A stretch of 6,514 nt of DNA from Angelakisella sp. (GTDB lineage Bacteria; Bacillota; Clostridia; Oscillospirales; Ruminococcaceae), in assembly GCA_020024515.1 (NCBI GenBank), contig JAHHTR010000116.1:1-6514 (forward strand), read 5' to 3'. The notes under the pieces were generated by a model. It saw nothing but the letters and a program-made list of their open reading frames with translations, was not told the DNA's origin and did no database searches. Made by a program: the position numbers and the translations under genes. Positions 5,543-6,514 of the stretch are shown piece by piece. Every line of letters begins with the position of its first letter. Positions within the stretch are counted from its first letter, which is position 1.

Positions 5543-6271
5543 ATGCCAAGATTTTTTACAGAAATAATAGGTGAAAAAGAAATTATTTTAGATGGTGAAA
5601 ATGCAACGCATATTTCACGTTCTTTGCGTGCAAAAATAGGTGATGAATTGATTGTTTGTGACGGTAAAGGTAAAGATTATGAGACAAAAATAGTATCAAT
5701 AGATAATAGTACTGTTACAACCGAAATTATTGACAGCCATAGATGTATTACGGAAAGTCCTTGCAAAATAATATTATTTCAGGCAATGCCGAAAAGTGAT
5801 AAGTTTGAACTGATTGTGCAAAAAGCAGTTGAACTGGGTGTATATGAAATTGTACCAGTACTTACTGAATTTTGTGTATCTCGCCCAGATGAAAAAAGCT
5901 TTAATAAAAAACTGGACAGATATCAAAAAATAGCATTGGAGGCAGCCAAACAATGCGGAAGAGGGATTATACCTATTGTACATAATATAATGAGTTACAA
6001 AGAGTGTATAGCCAAAATGCAAGAGAGCGAAACATCAATAATGTTTTATGAAAATGCAACAAGCACGCTACAAAAAGAATTGTTGCCACAAAAACAAAGT
6101 TTATCGGTTCTTATCGGTTCGGAAGGAGGTTTTTCCACAAAAGAAGTTGATTTCGCAAAAGAAAATAATATAAAGATTTGCACAATGGGAAATAGAATCC
6201 TACGTTGTGAGACAGCTTCTTTCTATGCACTGTCAGCTATTAGCTATCAGTACGAAAACTGCAAGATATAA
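5543..6271 (+). CDS. rsmE: 16S rRNA (uracil(1498)-N(3))-methyltransferase RsmE
   Basis: RsmE methylates N3 of U1498 of 16S rRNA in the 30S subunit, at the decoding region. The 242-residue protein is of normal length. A PUA-like N-terminal domain (about 1-70, including HISRSLRAKIGDEL) precedes the SPOUT methyltransferase domain. Seen motifs are QAMPKSDKFELIVQKAVELG (80-99), EAAKQCGRGIIP, the SAM-binding loop LIGSEGGFS (190-198) and the knot GNRILRCETAS (216-226). In the last motif Cys222 replaces the more usual Thr, without touching the conserved R, E, T and A. ATG has AGAGGA (5528-5533) nine bases upstream. It follows prmA by 29 bases with no terminator, so they are co-transcribed. A 10-base tandem duplication (6101-6120) runs through the SAM loop codons without harming the frame. 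SPOUT enzymes act as dimers; that is family knowledge. Confidence 0.96.
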   Translation: MPRFFTEIIGEKEIILDGENATHISRSLRAKIGDELIVCDGKGKDYETKIVSIDNSTVTTEIIDSHRCITESPCKIILFQAMPKSDKFELIVQKAVELGVYEIVPVLTEFCVSRPDEKSFNKKLDRYQKIALEAAKQCGRGIIPIVHNIMSYKECIAKMQESETSIMFYENATSTLQKELLPQKQSLSVLIGSEGGFSTKEVDFAKENNIKICTMGNRILRCETASFYALSAISYQYENCKI

Positions 6272-6295
6272 TATAAGTTAACTTAAATAAAAACT

Positions 6296-6312
6296 TCACA
6301 AAACTTTTGTGA
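6296..6312. repeat. Palindrome TCACAAAA-C-TTTTGTGA
   Basis: Eight-base perfect arms around one base overlap the left half of the second 21-base repeat copy. As RNA it could form a 7-bp hairpin with a 3-base loop. The left arm is not conserved at copy 1 (TGAGTAAAA there), so the hairpin is not the shared feature of the two sites. Confidence 0.5.
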
Positions 6313-6320
6313 CTTTGTCA
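6300..6320. repeat. Dispersed 21-base repeat, copy 2
   Basis: Identical over 21 bases to 698-718, in the same orientation, 29 bases after the rsmE stop. Flanking sequence differs on both sides. Its occurrence in two intergenic spaces suggests a chromosomal repeat family or a shared protein/RNA binding site. Confidence 0.8.
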
Positions 6321-6375
6321 TTTAAACAATACATTTATATTTTTATAAGCAGAAAACAATTATATAAATTTTTTT

Positions 6376-6400
6376 GGAACAGTTTTGCTGTTCCTTTTTT
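6376..6400 (+). terminator. Rho-independent terminator of the prmA-rsmE operon
   Basis: GGAACAG (6376-6382) and CTGTTCC (6388-6394) form a perfect 7-bp stem with a TTTTG loop, followed by six Ts. It lies 105 bases after the rsmE stop, so the mRNA has an unusually long 3' tail that includes the repeat. Beyond it (6401-6514) only AT-rich sequence without a recognisable gene is seen. Confidence 0.92.
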
Positions 6401-6514
6401 GTATGTTTTTGCAAAGTTATTGGATTTCTGCAATGCTATTAAAAGTTTTAAAAATTTTTTTGCAAAACATTATACAATTAAATGCTTAATTTATGTTAAT
6501 TAAATTATTAAAAC

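Noticed and set aside
6101..6120. Perfect tandem duplication of TTATCGGTTC in rsmE
   Set aside because: The encoded SAM-binding loop is in frame and matches the family, so the repeat is a codon-level coincidence rather than a lesion.
6309..6503. A 64-codon reading frame after rsmE
   Set aside because: It starts with GTG inside the 21-base repeat, lacks a ribosome site, runs through the strong terminator at 6376-6400 and has a composition (F, K, I, Y) typical of AT-rich noise.

Overview
The window is AT-rich, single-stranded in its gene layout (all seven recognisable genes read on the + strand) and carries strong AGGAGG-type ribosome binding sites, short hairpin-plus-T-run terminators and several GTG starts. 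This fits a low-GC Firmicute, most likely an anaerobic member of the Clostridia. The protein families (EndoA-like MazF, PepF, PrmA, RsmE, a ComEC-type metallo-beta-lactamase with a DUF3006 partner) agree with that, but the species cannot be named from the sequence.

Layout. 109-417 is a small XRE/Cro-C1-type DNA-binding regulator, ended by a terminator at 463-493. A 551-base gap (418-968) follows with no convincing protein gene. It holds a palindrome, a roughly 104-base segment able to fold into a branched structure (591-694), a 21-base sequence found again near the window end, and a second terminator whose 22-base core is identical to that of the first. 969-1310 is an intact MazF/EndoA mRNA interferase with no antitoxin gene in front of it, ended by a terminator at 1321-1360.

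A promoter at 1386-1414, overlapped by a three-copy repeat that looks like an operator, then starts an apparent operon: a membrane-anchored extracellular metallo-beta-lactamase-fold hydrolase (1485-2447), a DUF3006 protein (2472-2690) and oligoendopeptidase F (2711-4486). After an 88-base gap with a weak terminator-like hairpin come two translation-apparatus modification genes, prmA (4575-5513, ribosomal protein L11 methyltransferase) and rsmE (5543-6271, 16S rRNA U1498 methyltransferase). The last 243 bases are non-coding and contain the second copy of the 21-base repeat and a strong terminator (6376-6400).

The protein genes are of known families. The points most worth following are in RNA and regulation: (i) a 10-bp hairpin sits exactly between the Shine-Dalgarno and the GTG start of the hydrolase gene, and folding it shortens a non-functional 32-base gap to 8 bases; (ii) the toxin's GTG start overlaps an ATG-TGA start-stop, consistent with a TG duplication or a translational brake; (iii) a possible non-coding RNA lies between the two twin terminators. 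None of these could be tested here by folding, homology search or expression data.
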